Made by a program: the position numbers and the translations under genes. DNA of 64,000 bases. Origin: Dehalococcoidia bacterium (GTDB lineage Bacteria > Chloroflexota > Dehalococcoidia > Tepidiformales > Tepidiformaceae). The notes beneath the pieces were generated by a model. That model had not been told where the DNA came from. It saw only the letters and a list, made by a program, of their open reading frames with translations, and searched no databases. This document shows positions 40,570-51,011 of the stretch, piece by piece. The stretch lies in contig JADYYG010000008.1 of the NCBI GenBank assembly GCA_020853755.1, forward strand, positions 1 to 64,000, in the 5' to 3' direction. The first letter of the stretch is position 1. Each line of letters begins with the position of its first letter.

Positions 40570-42174
40570 ATGGGTACCGCGCAACCAATGACCGACACCC
40601 CAGGCGAACCACAGCCCCCCGCAGCCAACCCGGCCAGGAGCCATGAGACCATCGTCGTGCTCGACTTCGGAGCACAGTATTCGATGCTCATCGCCCGCCG
40701 CATCCGCGAACTCAACACCTACTGCGAACTCATCCCCTGGGACGCCCCGGCTGAGCGTATCGCCGGCCTCGATGTCCGCGGCTTCATCTTCTCCGGCGGC
40801 CCGTCCTCCGTGTACGACGAAGCCGCGCCGATGGCGCCCCAGTGGGTCTACGACTCCGGCAAGCCGATCCTCGGTATCTGCTATGGGATGCAACTCCTCG
40901 CGCACCAGCTCGGCGGCCGTGTTGGCCCCGGCGCCGAGCGCGAGTTCGGCCCGGCCTCCATCACGCGTTCGACGCCTGCCGCGCTGCTCGAAGGCCTGCC
41001 CGACTCAGTCGAAGTCTGGATGAGCCACGGCGACCGCCTCGAGGAATTGCCGCCCGGGTTCGTCTCGGTCGCCCATTCCGGGAACTCGCCCTATGCCGTC
41101 ATGGCTGACCCCGCGCGTGGCTACTACGGCCTCCAGTTCCACCCGGAGGTCGTGCACACGCCGCGCGGCAAGGACATGCTCCGCAACTTCGTGCGCAACG
41201 TTTGTCACTGCAAGGGCGGCTGGACGGCAGGCAACTTCATCGACGAAACGGTCGCAGCGATCCGCGAACAGGTCGGCGACGGCCGCGTTATCTGCGGCCT
41301 TTCGGGCGGCGTCGATAGCGCCGTCGCGGCGGCCCTGGTCCATCGCGCGATCGGCGACCAGCTGGTCTGCATCTTCGTCGACAACGGACTGCTCCGCTCC
41401 GGCGAAGCGGAGGAGGTGGTCACCACTTTCCGGCGCAACATGCACATCAACCTCGTCCACGTGGAAGCGGAGAACAAGTTCCTCGCCCAGCTGGCCGAAG
41501 TGACCAACCCGGAGACCAAGCGCATCCGCATCGGCAACACCTTCGTCCGCATCTTCGAAGAGGAATCGCGCGCCATCGAGGACGCCCGCTTCCTCTGCCA
41601 GGGCACCCTCTATCCCGACGTCATCGAGAGCGGGTCGCACGGCAAGGGCGCGCAGGTCATCAAGACCCACCACAACGTTGGCGGACTGCCTCCGGACATG
41701 AAGCTCGGCCTCGTCGAGCCGCTGCGCTACCTCTTCAAGGACGAAGTTCGCCGCATCGGCGAAGCCCTCGGCCTGCCCGAGGAGATGGTCTGGCGCCACC
41801 CGTTCCCGGGACCCGGCCTCGCCATCCGCTGCATCGGCGAGGTGACGAAGGAGAAGCTCGACATCCTCCGCCGCGCCGATCGCATCGTCATGGACGAAGT
41901 GCGCGACGCGGGCCTCTACCGCGACATCTGGCAGACGTTCGCCGTCCTCACCGATACGAAGACCGTCGGCGTCCAGGGCGACTACCGCACCTACGGTTAC
42001 GCCTGCGCCATCCGCGCCGTCGTCGCCGATGACGCGATGACGGCCGACTGGGCGCGGCTCCCCCACGAACTGCTCGCCCGCATCTCGAACCGCATCGTCA
42101 ACGAAGTCCACGGCATCAATCGCGTGGTTTACGACATCACGCCGAAGCCGCCGGGCACGATCGAATGGGAGTGA
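40570..42174 (+). CDS. guaA: GMP synthase (glutamine-hydrolysing)
   Basis: GuaA aminates XMP to GMP using ATP and glutamine. The 534-residue protein has an N-terminal class I glutamine amidotransferase domain with the nucleophilic Cys in GICYGMQ and the LQFHPEV triad His/Glu, then an ATP-pyrophosphatase domain with the P-loop [14 protein letters not shown], and a C-terminal dimerisation domain ending in PPGTIEWE. I start at 40570; the ATG at 40588 is a possible alternative, with no ribosome-binding site for either. It is first in a plus-strand run of purine genes. Confidence 0.94.
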   Translation: MGTAQPMTDTPGEPQPPAANPARSHETIVVLDFGAQYSMLIARRIRELNTYCELIPWDAPAERIAGLDVRGFIFSGGPSSVYDEAAPMAPQWVYDSGKPILGICYGMQLLAHQLGGRVGPGAEREFGPASITRSTPAALLEGLPDSVEVWMSHGDRLEELPPGFVSVAHSGNSPYAVMADPARGYYGLQFHPEVVHTPRGKDMLRNFVRNVCHCKGGWTAGNFIDETVAAIREQVGDGRVICGLSGGVDSAVAAALVHRAIGDQLVCIFVDNGLLRSGEAEEVVTTFRRNMHINLVHVEAENKFLAQLAEVTNPETKRIRIGNTFVRIFEEESRAIEDARFLCQGTLYPDVIESGSHGKGAQVIKTHHNVGGLPPDMKLGLVEPLRYLFKDEVRRIGEALGLPEEMVWRHPFPGPGLAIRCIGEVTKEKLDILRRADRIVMDEVRDAGLYRDIWQTFAVLTDTKTVGVQGDYRTYGYACAIRAVVADDAMTADWARLPHELLARISNRIVNEVHGINRVVYDITPKPPGTIEWE

Positions 42175-42182
42175 CGCAGTAG

Positions 42183-43451
42183 ATGGGCGCTCGAGTTCTT
42201 CTCGCCGGTTCCGGCGGCCGGGAGCATGCCACCGCATGGAAGTTGCTCCAGTCGTCGCACGTCGAGCGGGTGTTCGTCGCGCCGGGAAACGGGGGCACAA
42301 GCCTCATCGCGACGAACCTGCCCCACAAGTCGACCGACATCGACGGCATCGTCGCCGCGGCGGTCGCGAACAAGATCGATTTCTATCTTTCGAGCAGCGA
42401 TGACCCGCAGCCGCTCGGGCTGGTGGACCGCCTCCAGGCCGAGGGCATCCTCTGCTACGGGCCATCGGCCGCCGCCGCACGCATCGAGGCGAGCAAGGCG
42501 TGGGCGAAGGCGTTCATGGCCCGTCACCACATCCCGACCGCCGCGGGCGAGTCGTTTTCCACGCTCTCAGCGGCCCAGGCGCACATCGAGTCCCTGCCCG
42601 AGGGCAAACTCTGGGTGAAAGCCTCGGGCCTGGCCGCGGGAAAGGGCGCCGTCGGCTGCGAAACCCGCGAGGAAGCCCTCGAAGCCGCCCGGGATATGCT
42701 CATCGACCACCAGTTCGGCACCGCCAGCGAGACCATCGTCATCGAACGCGACATGGAGGGCTGGGAGACGAGCGCCCACGCCTTCTGCGACGGCAACACC
42801 GCTGTCCTCTGGCCCTTCTCCACCGACTACAAGCGCGCACTCGACGGCGGCCAGGGCCTCAACACTGGCGGGATGGGCGCCTATTCGCCGAGCGCCGGAG
42901 TGAGCGCCGAACTCGGCGAGAGCATCCAGCGCATCGTGGTTGACCCCGTCCTCAAGGGCATGGCGGCCGAAGGCCATCCGTACAACGGCACGCTCTACCC
43001 TGGCATCATGATGACCGGCGAAGGCCCGAAGATCCTCGAGTACAACGCACGCTCGGGTGACCCCGAGACCCAGGTTCTGCTTCCCCGGCTCGAATCTGAC
43101 CTTTTCGAAGTGGCCACCGCCGCTGCCCGCGGCGAACTCCACACCGTCGACATCCGCTGGTCTCCCCGGCCTGCCGTCGGCGTGGTCATCGCCAGCCGCG
43201 GCTACCCGGAGAGCTTCGAGACCGGCTTCCCGATCCACGGCCTCGATGCCGTCGACGATGGCGTCCTCGTCTTCCACATGGGCACCCGCGCCCAGGACGG
43301 CGGCTTCGTCACCTCTGGCGGACGCGTCTGCACCGTTGTCGCCACCGGCGAAACCATGACCGAAGCCCGCGAACGCGCCTACGACAACGCGCGCCGCATC
43401 ACGTTCGAAAACGCGTACTACCGCACCGATATCGCCCTGGAGGCTGTCTGA
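42183..43451 (+). CDS. purD: Phosphoribosylamine-glycine ligase
   Basis: PurD joins glycine to phosphoribosylamine (GAR synthetase), the second step of purine synthesis. The 422-residue ATP-grasp enzyme opens with LLAGSGGREHAT, and has LWVKASGLAAGKGAVGC, the MGAYSPS segment, and LEYNARSGDPETQVLLPRL typical of PurD. It starts 8 bp after guaA and ends flush with the purE start (TGAATG). Confidence 0.95.
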   Translation: MGARVLLAGSGGREHATAWKLLQSSHVERVFVAPGNGGTSLIATNLPHKSTDIDGIVAAAVANKIDFYLSSSDDPQPLGLVDRLQAEGILCYGPSAAAARIEASKAWAKAFMARHHIPTAAGESFSTLSAAQAHIESLPEGKLWVKASGLAAGKGAVGCETREEALEAARDMLIDHQFGTASETIVIERDMEGWETSAHAFCDGNTAVLWPFSTDYKRALDGGQGLNTGGMGAYSPSAGVSAELGESIQRIVVDPVLKGMAAEGHPYNGTLYPGIMMTGEGPKILEYNARSGDPETQVLLPRLESDLFEVATAAARGELHTVDIRWSPRPAVGVVIASRGYPESFETGFPIHGLDAVDDGVLVFHMGTRAQDGGFVTSGGRVCTVVATGETMTEARERAYDNARRITFENAYYRTDIALEAV

Positions 43452-43919
43452 ATGGCGAACCCGCTGGTCGCAATCCTCATGGGCTCGCCCAATGACGAAC
43501 CGCTCCTCGAACCCACGAAGAAGGTCCTCGATGACCTCGGCGTGCCCTACATCGTTCGCGCGATGTCAGCCCACCGCACGCCGGACAAGGTGCGCGAGTT
43601 CGCCCGCCGCGCCGAAAGCGACGGCCTCGAAGTCCTGATCTGCGCTGCCGGCGGCGCAGCCCATCTGCCCGGAGCGGTCGCCGCGAATTCGACGCTCCCG
43701 GTCATCGGCATCCCCCTTGCTTCGAGCGAAGTGGCGGGCGGCATGGATGCTATCTTCGGCGTCCTCCAGATGCCGCCGGGCGTGCCGGTTGCGGGCGTGG
43801 CCGTCGGCGCGTGGGGCGCGCGCAACGCGGGCTACCTCGCCGCTTCGATCCTCGCTCTCAAGCACCCGGCCATCCGCGAAGCCTACAAGGCCTTCCGCGA
43901 CAAGCAGTCCCAGGGCTAG
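43452..43919 (+). CDS. purE: 5-(carboxyamino)imidazole ribonucleotide mutase / AIR carboxylase
   Basis: PurE makes CAIR in purine synthesis, either from N5-CAIR (class I) or from AIR and CO2 (class II). The 155-residue protein has GSPNDEPLL at the start (the usual GSxSD reads GSPND), SAHRTPDKVREFA with the conserved His and Arg, AAGGAAHLPGA, and PVIGIPL. PurK is not adjacent, so the class cannot be decided from the window. Start codon is immediately after purD. Confidence 0.93.
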   Translation: MANPLVAILMGSPNDEPLLEPTKKVLDDLGVPYIVRAMSAHRTPDKVREFARRAESDGLEVLICAAGGAAHLPGAVAANSTLPVIGIPLASSEVAGGMDAIFGVLQMPPGVPVAGVAVGAWGARNAGYLAASILALKHPAIREAYKAFRDKQSQG

Positions 43920-44015
43920 CCAACCCGCATTCCCGGCACATTTCGCGCACCCATACCGCCTCCCGGCCCGTCCACCGGGGTGTCGCCCGCGGCTGTCTCG
44001 GAGTACCATTTGTGA

Positions 44016-45449
<1,434 letters not shown>

Positions 45450-45505
45450 CCTCCGAAGACACCGATTCGCTGTTACGAGTGGGGGGATCCCGGTACCATG
45501 TGCCG

Positions 45506-46798
45506 GTGATTCCCCGTTACTCCCGCCCCGAAATGTCCGCTGTCTGGAGCGACCAGAACAAGTTCCAGCGCTGGCTCGACGTCGAAGTCGCCGCCTGCGA
45601 GGCGTGGGCGGAACTGGGCCAGATCCCGGCTGAAGCGGCCGCCAAGATCCGCCGCGACGCCGGCTTCGATGTGGCCAAGATCAACGAGTACATCAGCATC
45701 ACCCACCACGATGTGACGGCATTCCTGCGGTCCGTCCAGGAGACGCTCGGCGAAGAGAGCCGCTACGTCCATTTCGGCCTCACCTCTTCGGACGTCTGGG
45801 ACACGGCGACCGGCCTCCAGCTGCGCGACGCCTGCGACCTCCTGCTGAAGGGCCTCGATGGCCTCTCCGCGGTCATCGAACGCCAGGCGAAGGCCCACCG
45901 CAACACGCTCTGCACGGGCCGCACCCACGGCGTCCACGCCGAACCGACGACCTTCGGCCTGAAGCTCGCCGTCTGGGTCGATGAGATGCGGCGCAACCGC
46001 AGGCGGCTGGAACAGGCCCGCGAGGCCGTTGCCGTCGGCGCCATCTCGGGTACCGTGGGTACGCACGCCTCAGTCCCGCCCGCGCTCGAAGAGATCGTCT
46101 GCAAGAAGCTCGGCGTCGGGATCGAAGCGGCCAGCACCCAGATCATCCAGCGGGACCGGCATGCCCAGTTCGTGACCACGCTCGCACTCATCGGCGGCTC
46201 GCTGGAGAAGTTCGCCACCGAGATCCGTGCCCTCCAGAAGACCGAGGTGCGCGAAGCCGAAGAGCCCTTCGACGAAGGACAGACCGGCTCGAGTTCGATG
46301 CCGCACAAGCGCAACCCCGAGCTCTGCGAGCGCGTGACCGGCCTCGCCCGCGTCCTCCGCGGCTATGCCCTGACTTCGATGGAGAACATCGCGCTCTGGC
46401 ATGAACGCGACATCTCGCACTCCTCGACCGAGCGCATTGTCCTCCCCGATGCCACGCTCGTGCTGGACTACGTGCTCTCCATCTTCACCGGCGTGATGGA
46501 CCGCCTGACCGTCTTCCCCGAGCACATGAGGGAGAACCTCGACCGTTCCTACGGCCTTGTCTTCTCGCAGCGTGTGCTGCTCGCGCTCATCGAAACTGGC
46601 ATGAGCCGCCAGGACGCCTACGTCATTGTCCAACGCAACGCGATGAAGGCATGGAACGGCCGCCAGCCGTTCTTCGACCTCCTGATGGCCGACCCTGACG
46701 TGACCAGCCGCCTCACCGAAAGCGAGTTGCGCGGCCTGTTCGACTACACCTTCTACCTGGCCAACATCGGCGCGACCTTCGAGCGCCTCGGGCTGTGA
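45506..46798 (+). CDS. purB: Adenylosuccinate lyase
   Basis: PurB releases fumarate from SAICAR and from adenylosuccinate. The 430-residue protein begins IPRYSRPEMSAVW, typical for the family, and has the catalytic TSSDVWDTA, GRTHGVHAEPT, and the fumarase-superfamily signature SSSMPHKRNPELCE near 265. I prefer the GTG at 45506, which matches the usual N-terminus; an upstream GTG at 45479 or 45500 is possible. It overlaps the downstream membrane gene by 4 bp. Confidence 0.93.
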   Translation: MIPRYSRPEMSAVWSDQNKFQRWLDVEVAACEAWAELGQIPAEAAAKIRRDAGFDVAKINEYISITHHDVTAFLRSVQETLGEESRYVHFGLTSSDVWDTATGLQLRDACDLLLKGLDGLSAVIERQAKAHRNTLCTGRTHGVHAEPTTFGLKLAVWVDEMRRNRRRLEQAREAVAVGAISGTVGTHASVPPALEEIVCKKLGVGIEAASTQIIQRDRHAQFVTTLALIGGSLEKFATEIRALQKTEVREAEEPFDEGQTGSSSMPHKRNPELCERVTGLARVLRGYALTSMENIALWHERDISHSSTERIVLPDATLVLDYVLSIFTGVMDRLTVFPEHMRENLDRSYGLVFSQRVLLALIETGMSRQDAYVIVQRNAMKAWNGRQPFFDLLMADPDVTSRLTESELRGLFDYTFYLANIGATFERLGL

Positions 46799-47592
46799 AC
46801 GAACAACCGCCGCTCGTCCTGCCACCCCCAAAACGGCCGGATGCAACATGGCTGCGCGCCCTCGCGCTGATGCGCGCCCACCCGCGCGAAACGCTCTTCC
46901 CAATCGCCGTCACCCAGTTGCCCTTCGCCGTCATCACCGCCGTCGTCTTCTTTTACCTCTTCAACAGCCGCTACCCGGGCGCGAAGTTCGACTCGTTCGA
47001 CTGGATTAACACGGCGCCGAACGGTATCCGCCTGACGATGGTGATCGTCGGCGCTGCCCAGGCGCTCTTCTCGCTCGTGGGCGGCGGCGCAACCATGGTG
47101 TCCGTGGCCGGCATCATGCGCGACAAGCCGGTGAGCCTCGCGAATGCCCTCGACCCCGCTTTCACGCGTATGGGCGGCCTCCTGCTCATCGGGGCCATCT
47201 TCTACGGCATCATCCTCATCTCAGCCATCGGCATCATCGTCATGCTCTACTTCCTCATCCGCTGGGGCCTGGCGCTGCAGGTTCACCTGCTCGAAGGGAA
47301 ACCCCTCATCGGTTCGCTCAGCGAGAGCTGGCGAATCCTGCGCGGCCGGATGATGTCCTTCTTCGCGCTGCTTCTCACGGCCATCCCCTTCGCGCTCATC
47401 CTCCTCATCGGGCTGAGCATCCTGATGGCCATCGCGGTGGCGCCGTTCGGGACCGACCCCGGCCGCGACGTTGACCTCATCTACCAGTCGGTCGCGATCT
47501 TCGCCGTCGGCGTGGCACTCATCCCGGTGGCCGCGTTCCTTGCCACGTCCACTACCCTGTTCTATCTCTCCGCGAAGGAACCGAACCCATGA
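46795..47592 (+). CDS. Polytopic membrane protein of unknown function in purine operon
   Basis: A 265-residue protein with a proline-rich N-terminus (PLVLPPPKRPD) and about five to six hydrophobic helices separated by short loops, for example about 45-65, 85-112, 130-165 and 195-255. The pattern resembles the membrane domain found with bacterial glycerophosphodiester phosphodiesterases and DUF975-like proteins, but I cannot place it. It overlaps purB (4 bp) and purC (ATGA, 4 bp) on either side, so it is strictly co-translated with purine enzymes. Confidence 0.72.
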   Translation: MNEQPPLVLPPPKRPDATWLRALALMRAHPRETLFPIAVTQLPFAVITAVVFFYLFNSRYPGAKFDSFDWINTAPNGIRLTMVIVGAAQALFSLVGGGATMVSVAGIMRDKPVSLANALDPAFTRMGGLLLIGAIFYGIILISAIGIIVMLYFLIRWGLALQVHLLEGKPLIGSLSESWRILRGRMMSFFALLLTAIPFALILLIGLSILMAIAVAPFGTDPGRDVDLIYQSVAIFAVGVALIPVAAFLATSTTLFYLSAKEPNP

Positions 47593-48479
47593 CCGCCGTC
47601 CTTCTCGAGTCAGACCTGCCGAACCGCACCTACCGCGGCAAGGTGCGCGACACCTACGACCTCGGCGACCGCCTCCTCATCGTCGCCACGGACCGGATCT
47701 CGGCCGCCGATGTGGTGCTCCCCGCCGGCATCCCGCAGAAGGGCCGCATCCTCACGCAACTGTCGGCCTGGTGGTTCGAACGCATCAAAGAGGTCGTGCC
47801 GAACCACTTCATCGCCGTGATTACCGAGGAGAACAAGGGCCTCGTCCCCTTCCCGCTCGGCCCTGAGTACTTCGGCCGGTCGATGCTCGTGCGCAAGGCG
47901 AAACGCCTCAACGCGGAGTGCATCGCCCGCGGCTACATCACCGGTTCGGGCTGGAAGGATTACCAGCGCACCGGCGCCATCTGCGGCATCCCGCTGCCGG
48001 CCGGCCTGCGCGAATCGGACCGCCTCGCCACGCCGCTCTTCACGCCGAGCACGAAGCCAGACGTTGGGCACGACGAGAACATTTCGTACGAACAGCTCGA
48101 AGAGATCGTCGGGGAAGAGGCGGCCAACGCGATGAGGATCCGCACCCTCGCCGTCTACAACTATGCCCACACCGTCGCCCTCGAACGCGGCATCATTATT
48201 GCCGACACGAAGCTGGAGTTCGGCTACTGGAACGAAGAGGTCATCCTCATCGATGAGGTGCTTACCCCTGACAGCAGCCGCTTCTGGCCCGCCGACCAGT
48301 ACCGCCCCGGCGGCGCCCAGCAGTCGTTCGATAAGCAGCCGGTCCGCGACTGGCTGGCGAAGAGCGGCTGGAAAGAGGGCACGCCCCTCCCTGATGTCCC
48401 CGCCGACGTGGTGGCTGCCACCACCGAACGCTACCGCACCGCATATCGCATGTTGACCGGACAGGAGCTTGCAGAATGA
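47589..48479 (+). CDS. purC: SAICAR synthetase
   Basis: PurC joins CAIR with aspartate, using ATP, to give SAICAR. The 296-residue protein has the ATP-contacting YRGKVRDTYDLGDRLLIVAT near 13-32, RISAADVVLPAGIPQKG, SGWKDYQRTG, and DEVLTPDSSRFWP with the conserved Asp/Ser. Length matches the longer bacterial/fungal-like form. It overlaps its neighbours by 4 bp on both sides. Confidence 0.95.
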   Translation: MTAVLLESDLPNRTYRGKVRDTYDLGDRLLIVATDRISAADVVLPAGIPQKGRILTQLSAWWFERIKEVVPNHFIAVITEENKGLVPFPLGPEYFGRSMLVRKAKRLNAECIARGYITGSGWKDYQRTGAICGIPLPAGLRESDRLATPLFTPSTKPDVGHDENISYEQLEEIVGEEAANAMRIRTLAVYNYAHTVALERGIIIADTKLEFGYWNEEVILIDEVLTPDSSRFWPADQYRPGGAQQSFDKQPVRDWLAKSGWKEGTPLPDVPADVVAATTERYRTAYRMLTGQELAE

Positions 48480-48811
48480 GCAAGAAAGACACGTCGAAAA
48501 AGGGCGGCAAGGACGCCGCCAGGAAGTCCGCGAAGGAGACGAAGCCAGCGAAGCCGGGAACCTTCCTCGCGCGGATCTATGTCTCGCTCAAGCCAACCGT
48601 GAACGACCCGGAGGGCATCACGATCGGCAGCGCACTCGGCTCGCTCGGGTTCGCTTCCGTGACCGGCGTCCGCGCGGGCCGCTACTTCCAGGTCACACTC
48701 AACGCCGCTGACGCGAAGGACGCGGCGACGCAGGTGGACCAGATGTGCAGCCGTCTGCTGGCGAACCCGGTCATCGAGACGTACGCGTTCGACCTTGCGC
48801 CAGTGAAGTAG
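48476..48811 (+). CDS. purS: FGAM synthetase PurS subunit with basic N-terminal extension
   Basis: PurS bridges PurL and PurQ in formylglycinamidine synthase. This 111-residue protein has a PurS core of about 80 residues (LARIYVSLKPTVNDPEG, then ITIGSALGSLGF, TGVRAGRYFQV) preceded by about 27 Lys-rich residues. The extension is unusual for PurS and may bind nucleic acid or simply be a lineage trait. It starts inside the purC stop (ATGA). PurQ and PurL lie outside the window. Confidence 0.9.
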   Translation: MSKKDTSKKGGKDAARKSAKETKPAKPGTFLARIYVSLKPTVNDPEGITIGSALGSLGFASVTGVRAGRYFQVTLNAADAKDAATQVDQMCSRLLANPVIETYAFDLAPVK

Positions 48812-48833
48812 GGACGGCAAGCCATCGGGGCGG

Positions 48834-48864
48834 TTGCTGAATACCGTATTACGGCCGTATTATC
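48834..48864 (+). promoter_or_regulatory. Promoter with overlapping dyads in front of the VapBC module
   Basis: AATAC-C-GTATT (48840-48850) and TACGGCCGTA (48850-48859) are adjacent inverted repeats, with CCGTATTA repeated directly. A TATTAT -10-like hexamer (48859-48864) lies 4-10 bases before the first ATG, so the mRNA may be nearly leaderless. This is a plausible autorepression site for the antitoxin. Confidence 0.45.
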
Positions 48865-48868
48865 AGAC

Positions 48869-49096
48869 ATGATGACCGCCGAACGATTCGCCATCTCCCT
48901 CGATCCTGACCTCAGCGCGAGGATCCGCGATGTAGCCGGGGCTGCCGGCGCCTCGATCTCGGCCTGGATGGCTGACGCCGCCGAGCGGAAACTCAGGGCC
49001 ATCGCCGCACGTGCCGCCCTCGCAGACTATGAGGCGGAGTTCGGCGAAATCAGCGAGGCTGAGGTCGAACGCGTCCGCAAGGCATGGGCTCTCTAA
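48869..49096 (+). CDS. vapB: Ribbon-helix-helix antitoxin (VapB-like)
   Basis: A 75-residue protein starting with an RHH-like strand (RFAISLDPDLSARIRDVAGAAGASISAWMADAAE) followed by a C-terminal acidic helix (EAEFGEISEAEVERV) that should wrap the toxin. Two in-frame ATGs (48869 and 48872). It overlaps the downstream PIN gene by 13 bp. The AT-rich dyads in front fit antitoxin autoregulation. A type II toxin-antitoxin module is likely, based on fold and gene order. Confidence 0.85.
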   Translation: MMTAERFAISLDPDLSARIRDVAGAAGASISAWMADAAERKLRAIAARAALADYEAEFGEISEAEVERVRKAWAL

Positions 49097-49473
49097 CCCT
49101 CGACACAGGCGCACTGATCGCCGCCGACCGCGGAGACCGCGCCTTCTGGGCGTTCTGGAAGGCGAGTCTCGACACCGAGAAGCGCATCCCGGCGCCGGTC
49201 CTGGCGCAGGCCTGGCGTGGCCCCCGGAACGCACGCATGGCGCGGGTCATCGATGCCTGCGTTGTCGTCCCGTTGGACCGCGAACTCGCGCAGGACGTTG
49301 GGGAACTGTGCGGCCGCACTGGTACCGCGGACGTCGTCGACGCTGCGGTGGCGGTCGTCGCCTCACGCTTCGGGGATGACGTCGTGACCGGGGACACCAC
49401 CGATATTGGGCGCCTGCTGGCTGCTCTCGGAAGCCGTTCGGTGGTTCGCAGCCTGGCAGATCTTCGCCCGTAA
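49084..49473 (+). CDS. vapC: PIN-domain toxin (VapC-like ribonuclease)
   Basis: A 129-residue PIN-domain protein: LTLDTGALIAADRGDRAFW near the start with the first acidic metal ligand D7, an AQAWRG segment, a conserved acidic residue region in TADVVDAAVAVVA, and VTGDTTDIGRLL with the final Asp residues. These fit Mg-dependent RNases that cleave tRNA or rRNA. It overlaps the VapB-like gene by 13 bp. Confidence 0.87.
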   Translation: MGSLTLDTGALIAADRGDRAFWAFWKASLDTEKRIPAPVLAQAWRGPRNARMARVIDACVVVPLDRELAQDVGELCGRTGTADVVDAAVAVVASRFGDDVVTGDTTDIGRLLAALGSRSVVRSLADLRP

Positions 49474-49483
49474 ACCGGCCGCC

Positions 49484-50869
49484 CTACGCCGGCTTCGCCA
49501 CCGGACCCGGGTCCACCGCGAAGTACACCTCGCACGCCCGCCGGGCTGCCCCCGGTTCGAGGACGGCCTGGCGCTTCACGAACCGCGATTCTTCGATGAT
49601 GAGCTGGAGCACGTCGCGCGGGTGGCAGCTGCGGAAGTTGCCGTTGCTCGCCCGCCGAACCAGTTCGACCGCTGTTTCGATGCCGGCTGGCTGGGCTTCG
49701 ACGCCCATCGCATCGGCGAACCGGCGGAAGATCTCGGCCATCTGCTCGGGCGTCGGCTCGGGGATGCGGATCTTGTACGGGATGCGCCGAAGGTGCGCCT
49801 CTTCCAGCATCGTCTTCGGTTCGAGGTTCGTGCTGAAGCAGATCGTCGACCGGAACGGGAAGGTGATGCGCTCGCCGGTGACCAGCGCCATCGTGTCTTC
49901 GCCCCGTTCGAGGGCGGCAATCCAGCGGTTCAGCAACGCGTGCGGCGAAACCTGCTGCCGCCCGAAGTCGTCGATGGCCAGCAGGCCACCGTGGGCCTTC
50001 ACGTGCGGCGGGGCCTGGTGGTACCCGAGCGCCGGGTCGTACGAGAGGTCGAGGTCCTCGTGGCGCAGTTCGCCGCCGACGAACACAAACGGGCGGCGGA
50101 TGCGCAGCCAGCGCCGGTCGAACTGCGAGGTCGCGTCGGCGGTGTCGTCCCCTTCGACCGGCTGGTGCACGAGGTCGTCGTACAGCCGGATGATGTGGCC
50201 GCTCACGTAGACGGCCATCGGCATCAGGGTGACACCCTGGATGGCCTCGCTCGTCAGTTCGAGGATGGTGGTCTTGCCGTTGCCCGGAGCCCCCCAGAGC
50301 ATTGCCGGCCGGCCGGACGTGAGCGCAAGGCAGACCTTCGCCACAACGTCACGCGCGAGGACCAGTTGCTGCAGCGCGCGAGCAAGGCGCACCGGGTCCG
50401 GCGCGCCGATCTCGGTGTCGCGCTCGAGGATCCGGAAGTAGTCCTGGATCGGCACGGGCACGGGCCCGACGTACTTGCTGCGGCCGAAGGCGTTCTCCGC
50501 CTCGCGCAGGCCCAACTCGGTCAGGCGGTACTGCCACTCGGTCTCGAGCCGGCCCGACGCCGAGGTCGTCTCAACCAGGCGCTGGCGACGCAGTTCGTCG
50601 AGGGCTTCCCGGGCGACGCCGGGGCTGACCCGCATCGAGTTGGCCACGCCAACCGGGCTCGGCACCGTAATCCGGTAGAGCGTCTTCAGCGCGAGGTCTT
50701 CGATAAACCGCTCTGGCAGGCCCAGTTCGTGGACGTGGTCCGGGGCCTCGGGCAGCGAAGGAAGCGCGCGCAGGTGTGCGGGCGCTGGACGCGGCGCGGG
50801 ACGGGCCTCGTCCGGAAACTCCTGCTGCATCGCCAGGTTTCCGGCCGTCTGGGGGTATGCCTGCTCCAT
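49484..50869 (-). CDS. AAA ATPase with N-terminal winged-helix region
   Basis: A 461-residue protein. The first ~130 residues look like a winged-helix DNA-binding segment (ALKTLYRITVPSPVGVANSM, then REALDELRRQRLVETT). The AAA core has a Walker A GAPGNGKTT (193-201), a Walker B LLAIDDFG near 290, and a sensor-like FSTNLEPK. A C-terminal helical lid contains RRASNGNFRSCHPRDVLQLI. It resembles MoxR-like or type IV pilus/secretion-associated ATPases in layout, but no partner gene is nearby. GGGAAGG precedes its ATG. Function unknown. Confidence 0.75.
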   Translation of the reverse strand: MEQAYPQTAGNLAMQQEFPDEARPAPRPAPAHLRALPSLPEAPDHVHELGLPERFIEDLALKTLYRITVPSPVGVANSMRVSPGVAREALDELRRQRLVETTSASGRLETEWQYRLTELGLREAENAFGRSKYVGPVPVPIQDYFRILERDTEIGAPDPVRLARALQQLVLARDVVAKVCLALTSGRPAMLWGAPGNGKTTILELTSEAIQGVTLMPMAVYVSGHIIRLYDDLVHQPVEGDDTADATSQFDRRWLRIRRPFVFVGGELRHEDLDLSYDPALGYHQAPPHVKAHGGLLAIDDFGRQQVSPHALLNRWIAALERGEDTMALVTGERITFPFRSTICFSTNLEPKTMLEEAHLRRIPYKIRIPEPTPEQMAEIFRRFADAMGVEAQPAGIETAVELVRRASNGNFRSCHPRDVLQLIIEESRFVKRQAVLEPGAARRACEVYFAVDPGPVAKPA

Positions 50870-51011
50870 GTCACCTTCCCGCAGCGTGACCCGAGACCCG
50901 GGCCCTGAGTGCGTAGCTCTACAAGAAATGTCGGCATTCGAACGCTTCTGCCCAGATCAGTCCGGTGCACAGGCCAAGGCGTCCCAGTGACAGCGGGGTG
51001 AACAGCCGGTG

